The position numbers and the translations under genes were made by a program. Positions 22,628 to 35,466 of a stretch of 64,000 bases of DNA are shown one piece after another. Source of the DNA: Amaurobius ferox. Taxonomy: Eukaryota > Arthropoda > Arachnida > Araneae > Amaurobiidae. Location: positions 96,160,568-96,224,567 of the forward strand of contig OX578152.1 in the NCBI GenBank assembly GCA_951213105.1, given 5' to 3'. A model generated the notes under the pieces. That model was given only the letters and a program-made list of their open reading frames with translations. It had not been told where the DNA came from and searched no databases. Positions within the stretch are counted from its first letter, which is position 1, and each line of letters opens with the position of its first letter.

Positions 22628-23444
22628 TGAATCAATCAACTTTCTTTCGTTCTCATCAACTAACTTTCTGATACCAGTTAGTGATCTTTAAAATTCAATT
22701 GGAGTAATGAGGATAACCATGGTTTTAATGAAGTGAACTACTTGAGACACTGCAAGGAAGTTTTACAATGTAATAAGTGTTTTATAGAAATATTCAAAAG
22801 CAATGACAAGATGTAAAAGTAAAAACATTGTCAAGAAATACCTCATTTTTTAATTTATTGGGAGAAAAATCTTCACATTTCGAGGTGAAGGATTCAAAGA
22901 CTTTCTACATCTTGCAGGAATTATTTTAGTCCTTCATATATGTCAATATTTGTCATAGAAAGGTTGTTTTTAATGTAATAAAGTGGGTGAAGCGTGATTA
23001 GGAAATTTTTTAAATGTAGACACGCTATGCCTTAAGAATAATTTCATATGGGTTTTTACTTTCAGAAAGATAATCAAGCAGTTCGGAAATGGATTTGTGC
23101 ATGGGACCACAGATGTTTCTTTTAGCCACAAATGTGTTAAACAAATGTTATCTAATGCATTCATAAATAATGCATTCATAATATCATGCATTCATAAATT
23201 TGATAATAATAAGAAAATAAATGTATCTAAATCTACAATATATTTAATCCTTAACTGGAAGGGATTTTTTGTTCATAACTGATATCGCCTGTTCACATGA
23301 ACATGTCAATTGAATTATGAATAATTAATAAAACTCTTAAAAATTAAATAAAAATATATATAGATGATCTTACTTTAACCTTCTATATTCAAATCTATGC
23401 TTTAAAATAATGTTTTTATTGTGAAAATGTCAAAATATAAAGTA

Positions 23445-25044
23445 CAGTAGAACCTCGATTATCTGAACTCTTGGTTAGCCACCTGCTTTTGGGTCAAGCC
23501 TAAAAAATTTTTAAAACATGCACTATTTTTTTTTTTTTACAAGGTATGGCATGATCGGTCTAGTGTTCGATTTAGTCAAAGTTCTATCGGTCTAGTCGAT
23601 CGATTCTTTCGTTAAGAAATTACAGAAGATTATCAAGGATGAAAATTTAATTGCAGACCAAATCTACAACTACGACGAAACAGGTTTATATTGGAAAGCT
23701 CTTCTGATAAAAACCCTTGCTGCTACCAATGAAGACTCAGCTCCCGGTTGAAAAAAAAGAAAGAACATGTCACAATCCTTGCATGTTCAAATGTGTCTGG
23801 CTCACATAGCCTAAAATTAACTGTTGTCGGAAAATCGAAAAAACCACATTGTTTTAAGCATGTGAATGGGAAATCCTGTTGATTATTGAAATCAGAGAAG
23901 TGTGTAGATGAATAGTGTTCTTTTTTAAGACTGGTTTTTCAATTGCTTCGTGCCTGCAATAAAGAAAAATCAAGAGACGATATCTGAATGGAGCAATTTT
24001 GTTGTTAGACAATGCACCTACTCATACGAATATCGACATGCTTATCGAGGGAAACATCCATTGTGTCTTTTTACCACCAAGCACTACAGCCATTTTGCAG
24101 TCCATAATAGATCAAGGTGTTCTTTAATTCTTAAAACAACTATATAGAAAAGAACTCATTAGAAATATACTATTCGAAGGGTACAGAAATGAAGTGAATG
24201 TGGTTGAATTCTAGAAGAAGTTAACTATAAAAGACTGCATTTATATGCTTGGTGATGCATGGGCCTCCCTTCCCCAGCATACTATTCAGCTTAGTTAGAA
24301 AAAACTTTCACCCTACATAACTAAAAAGATAACAGAAGACACGGCTGCGGTTCTACCTACTGACGATGACGTTTGAATTCTAATGGCACGATTTTTGCAA
24401 CAATGTTTACCCAAATTCCGTGATGTGATACATGCGATGTGGACAATATCAATGAATGGTTAAGCAGCGACCATAACGATCCGGGATTCCAAATCTCAAC
24501 TGATGATGACATCATATCTTAAATTCAGAGCGAACGTACTACTGAAAATAAAACCGAAAGCAATGACGATGAAAATGAACAATACAGGGTTAGCAATGGA
24601 AAGGTTTTTGACTGTTTTTCGAAATAATTCACATGGTTGGAGCAACAATCCGATGTTGACCAAACTGAACTATTGCTACTAAAGAGACTTCGGGATAGAG
24701 CCGCAAAACAAAGTTTGTCACAACTGTGACAACAAAAACTGCCATTTCAAGCAATAGCTTAACAACAGGTAAACTTGCCTTGCTATACGTGTATGTATAC
24801 ATATTACATACATACAGTATATGTAATTGTTGTAGTACATCATATATAGTACATGGTACATGTATATTTAAATTGTTACATTTAAAATTACTAAAAAAGT
24901 TCATTTATTAATTACATATAGGTGTATGTATTAGTATTGTACTGGCCTACTACTACATATTTTATGTGCTTTCGGTTATCTGATGTTTTTGATTTTCTGG
25001 CCTACTCCCGGCCCCAATTAGGCTGGATAATCGAGGTTCTACTG
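23445..25044 (+). mobile_element. Tigger/pogo-like DNA transposon, 1.6 kb
   Basis: The terminal repeats are typical of the pogo/Tigger group: CAGTAGAACCTCGATTATC at the left end and its complement at the right end (25026-25044). TA dinucleotides flank both ends (23443-23444 and 25045-25046). The interior holds a broken DDE transposase on the + strand (23634-24370). The N-terminal CENP-B-type DNA-binding region is missing, indicating an internal deletion. The copy is dead. Confidence 0.9.
23634..24370 (+). pseudogene. Tigger/jerky-type DDE transposase relic
   Basis: Broken frames show YNYDETGLYWKA (about 23665-23700; first catalytic Asp region), then LLLDNAPTHTNIDMLIEG (about 24000-24055; second Asp), then VFLPPSTTAILQSIDQGVL (about 24067-24125), which precedes and includes the third acidic residue. 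It continues with YRKELIRNILFEGYRNEVN and a KDCIYMLGDAWASL stretch. Frameshifts and stops occur in between (for example after EDSAPG near 23750). Family members cut and paste DNA at TA sites. Confidence 0.85.
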
Positions 25045-25125
25045 TATTGCAAAATATGTGGTTGATGTATGTAAATTTTGCCTAGTGGGTATGGCATATA
25101 TTTAGGCACTTGTTCGCACTTTATT

Positions 25126-26215
25126 ACTTTCCTTATATACATAATGTATAAGGAAAGTATTGTGACGGGGTCGAAAATTCGAATTCGAGTTTTCGACGGG
25201 AGAGCACGTTTCAAGCACCCCTGATCACGAATCAAACATTTTTGAAGTGATATCTGTGTGTGTGTGTGTGTGTGTGTGTGTAAGTATGTATGTATGTGTG
25301 TGTGTGTGTTATTGTTGAAACACAGACCGTCCGACCTACCAGAAAGGTGTGTGTGTGTGTGTGTGTGTGTGTGTCAGTGAGTCTGTGGAGACGATAACTG
25401 ACGAACGAATGGATCAATTCGAACGAAATTTGGTACAAAAATCACAATCCGTAAATACTGGAAGCCTATTCTTTTTATATGCAATCGAATGTTCAGAACC
25501 CCCCTAAATTTTCGAATGAAATTTTGAAAAAATCATCAAAAAATTAAAACGGCTAATAAAGTTACGTAAATAGACATTTCTTATGTAATTTTTCATTAGG
25601 AAACGATTGACATAAATTTTCGAACGCTAACATGAACCGTTCTCGAGATATTGTACATTTTTTAAAAACATTATCAAAAAGTCATATAAAATTAAAAAAA
25701 ATATATTTCCTATTGAGAAACATGTTCACTTTTCATATGTAATACCATGCGATAAATTGGGTGACATCATTCTCGTGGATCTAGCTCGTTCCATTCATGA
25801 AAAAAGATACTTTAGGTAATACTTTTGTATTTGAACGCCAATAATCATTTATCTGCTGTAAGAATAACTTATTTCTTCGTCCATAACGCTTATTGAAATT
25901 TTAGCGACGAATTTGGCGAATGCCGCCAACTTGGCGACTTTTTGAAATGTTGCCAAATTAATGAAAATCTCGCCAAATGATTAAAATTGACGACTAATTG
26001 TCGAAAATTCAATATCTTGGAAAGAATATTAGTATCTACTATAAGAAAAACCTATTTTTTTACTGTAAAAGTAGTAAATTCTTTACATTATGTAAGGAAA
26101 GTCATGTGTTGCCCACATCAGATTTTTTTAACTGAAAAAGTAGTAAATTCATTGCATTATATAAGGAAAGTCATGTGTTGCCCACATCAGATTTTTTTAT
26201 TTCGGCACTGATAAA
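25126..26215 (+). repeat. Dispersed repeat family A, near-complete copy
   Basis: Opens with a small inverted repeat (ACTTTCCTTATA...TATAAGGAAAGT, 25127-25157) and then AATTCGA(A)TTCGAGTTTTCGACGG. Two TG microsatellites follow (25257-25310 and 25347-25375). An interior block of GGCGAA/GCCAAATT repeats lies at 25890-25975. It closes with GGAAAGTCATGTGTTGCCCACATCAG followed by a T run. That closing motif is present twice in tandem (26096 and 26165, period 69 bp). A related copy is at 55755-56530. No coding capacity; class unknown. Confidence 0.75.
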
Positions 26216-26645
26216 AGGCATGATAATGTCCGAAAGCACTTTGGCTATGTGATTTTGTATGTCATAATAAGGAGATTTTAATAAATGACTTTTTAACCAC
26301 TTATTTGGTTGTCTTTGATTTTAAAGTTTATTGGTTAACGTGTTTATCATGCTGTTTCTATTAACTACTTACATTTTGCATATCTGAAGGAATACATCAA
26401 GAAATGGAAAATAAAAATACTTGCTTTTATAATGTTGCATATGTTCAAAAGTAATAGTTTGTTTTGGAAAATGAAAGGTTATTTTTCCTTCTAGGCAGTT
26501 TTCACAAATGGTTTTACTCTTAATGCAAATCTTTTTTTTTTCTTTTTACACTTCAAGCAGTACTAGAATGTTTTTCTATCCAAATGTGAAGGGAAAATGT
26601 AGCACTTTTTTCTTTTTCATATTTTCTCAGATTTTCCACTTGGCC

Positions 26646-26912
26646 ATCTCGGGTGCGGTATCCCCGTGGTTTGCGCGCTAGATTTGCACGCTGCCACAAA
26701 ATGCCGCTGTGTTCATGTGGAGTACGATCACGTTAAACATGTGGGTCCGTAAGTCCTTCCGAGAGGTTGGTGGTAGGGGAAGGAGGGTACGGTCCCTGTG
26801 GATGCCTCCCCCACTGGGTTCCGGTCTAAATTGGGTGGCACTTCCCGGCCGTCCATACAGTTACCTTACACCTTTCTGGTAGGTCGGACGGTCTGGGTCT
26901 CAACAACAACAT
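26646..26912 (+). mobile_element. tRNA-derived SINE, second copy
   Basis: Body blocks are shared with the 22333-22627 copy: GTGGAGTACGATCACGTTAAA, GAGAGGTTGGTGGTAGGGGA, CCACTGGGTTCCGGTCTAAA, then CCGGCCGTCC and GTCGGACGGTCTGGGTCTC. The tRNA-like head is diverged and has no good B box. The 3' end is followed by AACAACAAC, a simple tail typical of LINE-mobilised SINEs. It lies in intron 2, 1.05 kb upstream of the RRM exon. Confidence 0.8.
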
Positions 26913-27960
26913 GTTTAGCTGTTTCATGAAATTTGGATGGGCTTGTTTATAATTTGATAGGTTCATGGGACCCAATGATACCAGTTATGAATAAAAAAAT
27001 ATATCATACCAGTTATGGGTTAAAAAATAAATAATTAAGCAGAGAAATAAGCCTGAGTATATAGGAAAATATTTTTTAAAACAAACAAATATCTTTGGTT
27101 CTAAAAATGCTATTACTCATACATATTACTCATACATGTGATATATTGCAGTAAGTTATTAATTAATAGAGTTTGTAACTCTTATTGTAATAGAAAAACT
27201 ATATCAAAATATATTAAACATCTTAAAACATTCAATTTACACCACTGGCATAATTTGGTCCTTGGACCCTGTAAATACCTTAGATAATGTATATAAACAA
27301 AATTGCTTAAGTGTAGATGACATTAATAGTGTAGATGACAGAAAAAGATGTTACTGAAAGCCACATGGACATCCACCCTGAAACATTTTTTTGTTGCATT
27401 GAAAAGTGGAACCAGGTCCCTGGGACCCATACCATACCAGTTAAGAATTAAGTGTTTCTTTTTATCTGAAATGCATTTCATATAAATGTGTGGAGAGTTT
27501 GTAAGATAAGTGAAACATTTTTTTTTTCCTTGTTACTTAATTTATTATTTGTTTAGCAAAACATTTGCACAAGAAAGTTAAAAATCATTTTTGATTGCAT
27601 TATTCATTATTTGTTTAAAGAAAAATTTGCACAGGAAAGTTAAAAATTATTTTTGATGGTTGGAATTGCAGTGAGCTACATAGTTTTTACTGCCAGCTCA
27701 CAGCAGTATTTACTGTCAGTTTTAAAATCTTATTTCAAGCCCTGATATCCAAAGTAACCCCTGTTTATTTATGTAAATGCTATTAAGTTTTAACTTCTTA
27801 GGCATTACAACATATAATATTGGGTATAAAAATAAGCATAATTAAGTTATTAGATAAATTGAGTTAGCATATCAATTATTGTTTTAATCTGTAGCAAAAT
27901 AGTGTGTTAAAAGCTAGTATTAATTTGTTATATTTTACTTAAAATTTCTGTATTCTTCAG
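26913..27960. other. Distal intron 2, nothing recognised
   Basis: AT-rich intron leading to the acceptor at 27951-27960 (TATTCTTCAG). A direct duplication around AAACATTTGCACAAGAAAGTTAAAAAT (27559 and 27616) is visible, with period about 59 bp. Confidence 0.6.
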
Positions 27961-28016
27961 GTTGGGAAAAACAAGGTGGTTCGAACTTTCTGGTTTTGAA
28001 AAATCTCACTCCACAG
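27961..28016 (+). CDS. gw/TNRC6: GW182/TNRC6 exon, start of RRM
   Basis: A 56-base micro-exon. It starts after TTCTTCAG and completes a Gly codon. It reads GWEKQGGSNFLVLKNLTPQ and ends on a whole codon before GTATGT. FLVLKNLTPQ is the first beta strand of the divergent TNRC6 RRM, and this splice site (Gln | Ile-Asp-Gly) joins seamlessly to the next exon. The RRM of this family lacks usual RNA-binding residues and acts as a structural support for the silencing domain. Confidence 0.92.
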
Positions 28017-28363
28017 GTATGTTTTCTCACTTTATGTATTTTGCTTTTTATAATTTTTTAAAGTTTATTTTCTTTTCAGTTTTAAAGTTACTGTATTACC
28101 AATAAAAAGGCAGAGAAATTCATTAATGAAAATTTATTTAATAAATTCTGTGCATTTTTTATGTCCCTCATCTCATATATCATTTAGAAACTTAATTATG
28201 ATAGAATGATAAAGAAGATGTCCAATAAAGATAAGTTGTAATAATCCTATTTTCCTCTCCCAAATGCATGTATATCTCAGCTTATGTCTGCATAAATTAA
28301 AGTTTTTTTTCTTTTCACCAATGGCATTATTTTGTAATTTCATCTTTCGCTATATTTCATCTA
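28017..28363. other. Intron 3 proximal part
   Basis: Consensus GTATGT donor, then AT-rich intron. Nothing else is recognised before the Tc1 element. Confidence 0.6.
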
Positions 28364-29637
28364 AACTCGTGCAAAAGTTAAACCTCATGTAGATATACCA
28401 TAAATTTCAAGTAATAAAATCATTTGCATGCTTCCGAAATATTGTAAGTGAATGACAACTAAATGTGAAATTCAGAGTTGTATTAATTTTTGCTCATCGC
28501 ATGATTGGGTTTTATTATTGCTTGGTGATTGGAGTGAAATTTAAGATTATGCAAAGGCATTTGGAATCAATCATAAAGTCATTTATTGGATCTGGAAAAG
28601 ATTTTGTGAAGAAGAAAATTCTCAAAGACATTGTAGTGGTCAACTGCTTAAAACTACTGTAACAGAGGATCGTTATCGGGCCTTAACTGCTAAAAGATCT
28701 CATTGAATGACAGCTGGTAAATTGGCCAAGCAGCTTGAATTAAGTACTGGAACTCAAATCACAATATACAGTATCAAAGAGACTGCATAATTGTGGCTTG
28801 TATGCTAAAAAATCTGTACATTGTCTTCCACTGAAGCAAAAGCACAAAGCTGTTCATCATCAGTGGTGTCAAGAACACTTATCATGGATGACGACAGAAT
28901 GGAGAAGAGCAATATTCTTGGATGAAAGCTGATTCTACTATCGGGAGAGAGCCAGGAAGTGCATATGCAGCCAATAACATTGTAGAAATTGACCACTATA
29001 AAGGTAGCGGAGTCATGATCCGGGCCGGTATTATGATCAACGGTCGTACGGAGCTGCTTATCCTTGAAAGGGAGACAGTGAATGGAGTGAGATACTGTAA
29101 AGAAGTAATTTTGGAAAATATAAGACTTTTTCAAGGTGCTTTATGAAATTTGTTTGTGTTCATCGAAATGTGTTGATGAACTCTTGGAGAGTAGGGTATA
29201 ACATGATTAATATGGCCTCCTTACTCCCCTGATCTGAACCCCATTAGTATGCTTTGGGAAGGTGCCTTGCTAAATGTTGTCCTCTACCTGAAACCATAAA
29301 GGAACTTGTAAAAACTTCTAAAGAATAGATAAAATTACCCTGATATCTCTGGGACAATCTAGTACAAAGCACGATTCATCAATGTCAAATGTGTGTTACA
29401 GTCCGTGGAGGACTTATACTTTACTAACAAAATGTGTGAAAGGTATTTGTTTCTTTGTAAGACATTTTTGATGTGTCCATGCTCATTCCTCAGCATAACC
29501 GACTTCACACTATGTATTGTTTACTATACTTATAACACTGAATTCTTTATGTAATATTGAATGTATGTTCTTTAACATTGTCTTGTACATTACTAATTTT
29601 ATAGGAATGAGTAGGACTTAATTTTTGCACATGAGTG
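28364..29637 (+). mobile_element. Tc1-like element with decayed transposase
   Basis: Possible terminal inverted repeats: CTCGTGCAAAAGTTAAACC on the left (28366-28384) and, on the right, a related sequence whose complement reads CTCATGTGCAAAAATTAAG (29617-29635). The length is about 1.27 kb. On the + strand, from about 28455, the interior gives broken Tc1 transposase frames. These contain YCKEVILENIRLF (29093-29131), the GGSGVMI(R)AGIMINGRTEL region (about 29005-29055), a DRYRALTA region (28666) and an LLP..LNPI.MLWE stretch near 29220-29260. Multiple stops and frameshifts make it inactive. It is inserted in intron 3 in the same orientation as the gene. Confidence 0.8.
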
Positions 29638-31780
29638 TATTTTCTTATCAGCAAAGTCTGAAGAGCTAGCAAACCCAAGTACTTAAATACTTTCAGGCAA
29701 TATTCAAAATATTTGAAAACTTGAAATGAATAGGCAAATTTTGATTTACCTAAGTGATATTAGACAAAGTTAGAAATAACTCATTATTTCAAACTTTGCC
29801 GATAAGTATGTAAGTAAAATTAGGTATGCCTGAAGTTAGGGATTTCAGGCAGTCTAGAAAATTTTCTAGTACACTCCATTATAATGCACCTTGACTTATG
29901 CTGATTCTCTCATTTATTACATTTTTTTATGATCCTCTATCTCACGCTAACTGTTGTAAATCCTTAAACCTCATTCATTTCATGTTTATTCTGAACTAGC
30001 CGCCTTCAGTGAACAGTCTGACCACTTTTTGAAATATTTTGAAATGTTCAGCTGTACCAGTATGTGTTCCATGCACCACCATAAACTTAAATATTTTTAT
30101 TTACATGAGGTATTTTCAAAATTTTAAATTCTTTTTGTTTGTTTTTATATTTTGACATTTAATTTTTATAAATAAATTTCTAATATCTGACAATTTAAAT
30201 TTAAAATATTTTAATTTAAAACCTGTATTGTAAGAAAGATTTGTCTTCTATTGGAAGAGAAGACAAAATTTCAGAAACAAAATATCATGATTGTAATTCA
30301 AAATATATATGATTGAAAGTTTTTTGTTTTAAAACTATGAATATCGCATAGTGAATGCTTTTAATGAATTAGACTACTAGAAACTTAGATTTATATTCTC
30401 TGTCTTTACTATACAGATATTGCATTTTTCATTTTTCTGTTCTCACTATAAACATATTTCTTCTTTTTGCAATTTGCAAAACAAAAATTACACAAAACTG
30501 CATGCAATAATTCTGTCACGCGTTTTTGTTTACAGCACTTAAAATCAAAAATTTTTAGAGAAAACTGATATTATTGTTAATTGATTAGTATTTATTAATA
30601 ATCTTTTTATTTATAAAATCTATTATTTATTGGCGATTATTTTCATAGTACTTGCTAATCAAAAATTCGGTTAAACTTGTATTCGTTATATAATGACAGC
30701 TTACAGAATTTGCCGCTATTATTGTTTATTTTTGCTGCGGCATTTCTGTTCATTTTGGATTTTTTTTTTTAGTGAATTATCCTTACGGCGTTTATGCCGC
30801 TGAGGCCTTTTTACCGGAAAATTACGGTAATTATATTTTGCCAGGAATGATTCTTATATAACTTTGTTGTATGACTGCGAGATCACTCCCATTGTATTAT
30901 GTATTTTCTGCTTCATTAATTAGTTTTTTGATATTTCTACAGCTTTCTATAAGAAATATTTTTCCAGAATATAAATTTTTTGCTATATTTTCTGCTTTTA
31001 CTTTAACAATTTGTGTATGTGTTTATTTATAACATAGGATACTAGTTGAAAACTAATCTTATTGCCTATGCAGACTTTACTTGTTCTCATTTATTTTTGG
31101 TATAAAATCTTAACATGGCTTTTCAAAACTGATTGTTGACTCTGAAAAATACTGAGTGCTGGATAAGCTCTGTTCCAGAACTCATTAAAATACATTATTA
31201 TATTCTTGTAGAATAACTTCAGTTTATAGGAGTTGTATTCTTTGCCATAAGATATTTTATAAAATCAGTAAATGCTATTGTCAAAACTTTTATGCAGAAA
31301 ATAACTTTTATAATGTTGTAGCTATTAACTACAACTTATGATTTAATTTGAGTTTTGCTTTAATAAGTAATTTTAAATTGTGCAGTTGTTAGTTAACTGG
31401 TATTTTGCTGTCTAATTTTTGTAGCCTTTGATTGAAATCTGTATCAATCTTGCGATCTTTTCTTCATACTGAATTTAAAAATATTTTATTTTAACTGTAA
31501 ATTTTTTAATATTTTACATTCTTATATCAGATTCACGCTTTTTCATAGAAATATACAGCTTAACTCTGAAAAATAAAAATAAAAAAAAAATCACAAATTT
31601 ACCGATGTTTTTATTAACAGCGCCTTACCATAGTTCTCTATATCAGATTAATTCTATTTTGCTATCCCATGATTTTCAATTATACAAATCGCCCATTTTT
31701 TATTGATCATTAATTATACAAATTGCCATTAACTTTTTTATTAAATTTAGCTTTGTTTTATCCAGTCTTGCTGAAATGAC
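29638..31780. other. Intron 3, no recognisable gene
   Basis: AT-rich DNA with T-rich pyrimidine runs. No exon-like frame and no named repeat was recognised. Confidence 0.55.
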
Positions 31781-31787
31781 TTAGAGG

Positions 31788-32405
31788 GAGATACAACAGC
31801 TTAATTGTGAAAAAATGTCATAATATGAAATATTGTGAGAACAAACAGATCAGCTTTAACCAAAGTGCATTGACACTATTTCAGACTTTGCTGAAAGACA
31901 CCTAGGCAAACCCAAGTTTCTTAAAATGCTAAATATTTCTTCTATACTAATTTCTGAAAAATTTCTTTTAGTGTATATTTTATGGCTGAATATCTAATAA
32001 TTGTCAGTTTTCCTGTTCAAACATTTTTTTAACTTTATAGCTTTTAGAAACTTTTACTTGCAATAAGTTCTTTGAAATATGTCTTTTACAATTTCTAATG
32101 AGATACAATAGCTTAATTGTGAAACTGTCTTAATATGAAATATTGTGAGAGCAGATCGATTTTAATTAAAGTACAATAACATTAAAATTATTTCAGACTT
32201 TGTCTAAAGACACCTAAGCAAACCTAAGTTTCCTAATGTACTAAATATTTTATCTATCCTAATTTCTAGGAAATTTCTTTCAGTATATATTTTATGGCTG
32301 AATATCTAATTATTGTTGGTTTTCGTGTTCCATATTTTTTTTTATAGTTTTTGGAAACTTTTACTCAGAATACGTTCTTTGAAATGTGTCTTTTATGATT
32401 TCTAA
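31788..32405. repeat. 312-bp tandem duplication in intron 3
   Basis: Unit 1 starts GAGATACAACAGCTTAATTG at 31788 and unit 2 starts GAGATACAATAGCTTAATTG at 32100. Shared landmarks at matching spacing include ATGAAATATTGTGAGA, TTTCAGACTTTG, TTTTATGGCTGAATATCTAAT and GTTCTTTGAAATRTGTCTTTTA. Divergence is moderate with small indels. It looks like a segmental tandem duplication rather than a satellite array. Confidence 0.88.
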
Positions 32406-34380
32406 TAAACAGGGCTCTTTATTATTAATGAAATTTTATGTTTTAGAAATTACATATGGGATTGTTTTCATTTTGCACAGAAATCGAAACTAATATTGGG
32501 GAACAAAGTATGCAGTAACAAGGGATTACAATATTTTAAAATTTTTATTCATATTATTAAATTATTATTCATATTATATAATTATTATTCATAATTAAAT
32601 GAGTGTCAGAAATGATAGGTAAATATACTCATCAGAAATGAGTAATAAAATTGTTTTTCAACTATCTGTTGGCAGCAAAGTTTCAAACATATGTGGGGCA
32701 GAACTCTAATGTTCTTCAGCTAAGTTAAAATCACATTTGTCACTATTTGGTGAATGACAAGGAGGATTTTCTGGACAACATTGTAATGTCACAGACTGTC
32801 AGAGACAAATGTGTATCAACAATTATATAAAATATTAAAATTTTTATAATTTTACTAGTTTATTAGTACTATTTACTAGTTTAAAAGTTACTAGTATTTT
32901 ACTAGTTTAAAATCAGAATTTCAAGCTTCACCTATTTATTTCCATTATTTGCCTTTTATTGATGTAATTAGCAGATGAAAACTCAACTCATCAAACAAAT
33001 GCTGCAAAATATATCCATTTTATTTATTATTATTGAGTATCTTGGACTTTAAGCCCAAGATACTCAAAATTGACAATTATCAGATATTCAGGCTTACAAC
33101 AGACAGTTGTTCACAAAACGTCAATGCCTTTCCTATAGCATCAGAACATCTTTGGACCAGTAAATTGATAATTGATGTATTAACCATTGGCCGTTTCAAT
33201 TTTATTTTAAAATCTCTCAAAATACTTTTTCTTAAACTGTGTTAATTGCAGTTCCATTGTATCCAATAGCTTGAAGATTGTCAGAATTTATATTCGATTC
33301 TTTCATGCAAGTAATTATAGAATTTGAAATGTTATAACTGGAGTCAGATGTTATAGTAATGTGCCATAAATATTTAGATCCTAGTTCTTTATGCAGTGAT
33401 GTTTTCTTCCATTTTCACTCTGTTGAAATTCATTTGATTTTTTATGACAAAAATTCTTATCTTTCTGACAGTCACAAGGTAATTCTTTAATTTCTAATGT
33501 TTATTATAAAATATTGTTCTGTAATATTTTACTATTCTTCATGCGGATTCCTGTCAACAAACATGCTGTCATTTTCATTGACAATTTCAAAATCTTGCAA
33601 CACATCTAAAGGAATGGTTATTGCAGAACAATCCTAACTACTTCTATGGGGATTGCATGTCCTTGCGACATTTGAAATAGAATCATGTGACAATTTGCGG
33701 AAGATGGTTTTGGCAGAAGTTCTATACCTGACACAGAAGCGTGGGGTATGCTCATTTAATTGTTCAATTTACAGAAATTCAATTTTTTCTTCTTTAAGTT
33801 TGAAAGATTGTTCCATTCCAAAAGCATATTGAGTTCTTACATTCATTGATTTTTATATTAATATTTAAAATTAAGGCATTTGAGCAACACCAAATTTAAT
33901 TTCTCACTCCTTTAAAATTGATCCAAAACAAATTTCTTGTTCTTTGATCTTCAATAAATGTAACCGATATTTTCTGCCTTTTTTATAAGTGCAAAAAGAA
34001 ATTAGGCTATATTTACATGCAGTAATATCAAAAATGTTTTCTGCATAACTTTATTTTTACTTTTCTATTCCTTAGGACATATGACAAGTCTTCAATACTT
34101 TCTATAAAAATTGTAAATTATTTTTTTTTCACATAAGTTTTGACTGACCTTGAATTCACCACTTTTACCAAATAATTTACTTGCCAATATTTAAATTTTT
34201 TCTTAAATTTTCAAATTTCAAGTTATTTCTAATGACAAAATAGCACTTCCAAACTTTTAAAATTTTGGTAACACAATGGGAGAAGTGCCAAATATGGAAT
34301 ATTTTTAAATGTGCTTGCTTTTTTTCCTTTCAAAATCGTTAAGTATCTAAAGCAATTTAGAAATTAAAAATACAAAATAT
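32406..34380. other. Intron 3, no gene recognised
   Basis: AT-rich. Some minus-strand open stretches (for example near 33470-33400) read with Cys/Lys-rich patterns, but I can match them to nothing. No transposon ends were found. Confidence 0.5.
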
Positions 34381-34392
34381 AATAGGTAATTG

Positions 34393-34439
34393 ACACACAC
34401 ACACACACACACAAACATATATATATATATATATATATA
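34393..34439. repeat. (CA)n(TA)n compound microsatellite
   Basis: A run of CA dinucleotides changes into a run of TA dinucleotides. Confidence 0.95.
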
Positions 34440-35123
34440 AAATACAGGAAAATGTCTGTGTGCCTATTCAGACTGTAGTGGGAAATTTAAGGATCCATCG
34501 TATGTCCATGGAATTTAGTACACAGGCACTTCAGAACGCGAATGGGTGCACCTCAGCATTATTTTTTTAGTTATTTTATGTTTTAACCTGATTTACAATG
34601 ATTTTGTCTAATATTCACACAAATTGATTTCTTAGCGACCTAAAATAGTATCACAGAGTGTCCATATTGACACCATCGGAAAGATCAAAGAACGTTCTTT
34701 CCAATAATGTTTGAACTGAATCCATGGGACAATTCCTTCATATTTATTTATTTGTAAATGCATCGGAATTTACATTTTTTTCTTCTTTTTTTTCCTTTTC
34801 TTTTTTCCCCCGTGATCTGATATATTATTATACTATATCTGATATGTCATATCTGATATATCATATACTATCATTGCGTCTGAAAAACTAAGATTTGCAA
34901 AATTCTATAATTTGGCTAAAACTTCTCCATATATCTCAGCATTCTAACAGTTTTTTTTTTTCAATTTCATAAGTAATTTTAATATTTATAAATTTTTAAG
35001 TGATTACATTCAGCCATCATAATGGACAGTCTCCCACATTATCAGAGATTCTATGGTCCCTCTTTCTGGACCAGATCAATTTTAAAGAGGGGTGAGCGGA
35101 ATGCATCCTTAGACTTACCTTGG

Positions 35124-35460
35124 GATAGAGCTAAGAGTTGGTATTTCAATATGGCATCATTAGCGAAACTGACATCATCTACTTAGAGATTTGTTTGGAT
35201 TGCGAGTTGGTACTAGAATCAAAAATATTATCAGAGTTTGCAGAAGGTGCTTATGCAATGAATCAAAGGAGCTTATATAGGATGTATCAAAAGAGCATAT
35301 TTAAAGTCTATTACACCCAATCAGAGGGTGATGGGTGAATTTGGGAGGAATCAAAAGAGCTTATACACCCACATAGAGGTCATTAGCCTATGGGTTGGTC
35401 GTGTGGTCTGGGTTTTCTACCCACATAGAGGACAAAAGGCATCAAAGTAAAACAAATAAC
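35124..35460 (+). repeat. Dispersed repeat family B, copy 1
   Basis: Shares AAGAGTTGGTATTT, CATCATCTRCTTAG, GTTGGTACTAGAATC (GTTGATACTAGAAT in the other copy), ATATAGGATGTATCAAAAGAGC and ACATAGAGGACAAAAGGCAT with 63053-63330 in the same order and orientation. The GATGTATCAAAAGAGC motif recurs within the copies. Non-coding, class unknown. It is interrupted by a 39-bp SINE tip at 35380-35418 and ends just before the piggyBac-like element. Confidence 0.75.
35380..35418 (+). mobile_element. 39-bp SINE 3' tip with 13-bp TSD
   Basis: The insertion ends GGTCGTGTGGTCTGGGTTTTCT, closely matching the 3' tip at 1162-1220, and is flanked by the exact direct repeat ACCCACATAGAGG (35367-35379 and 35419-35431). 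This marks a second extremely truncated SINE insertion, here within family B. Confidence 0.72.
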
Positions 35461-35466
35461 ACTTAA

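Noticed and set aside
25232..25438. Frame encoding His/Thr-rich peptide
   Set aside because: It is simply translated (TG/CA)n microsatellite.
33400..33680. Cys/Lys-rich minus-strand peptide as a zinc-finger gene
   Set aside because: The frames are short and broken and no consistent Cys/His spacing could be followed.
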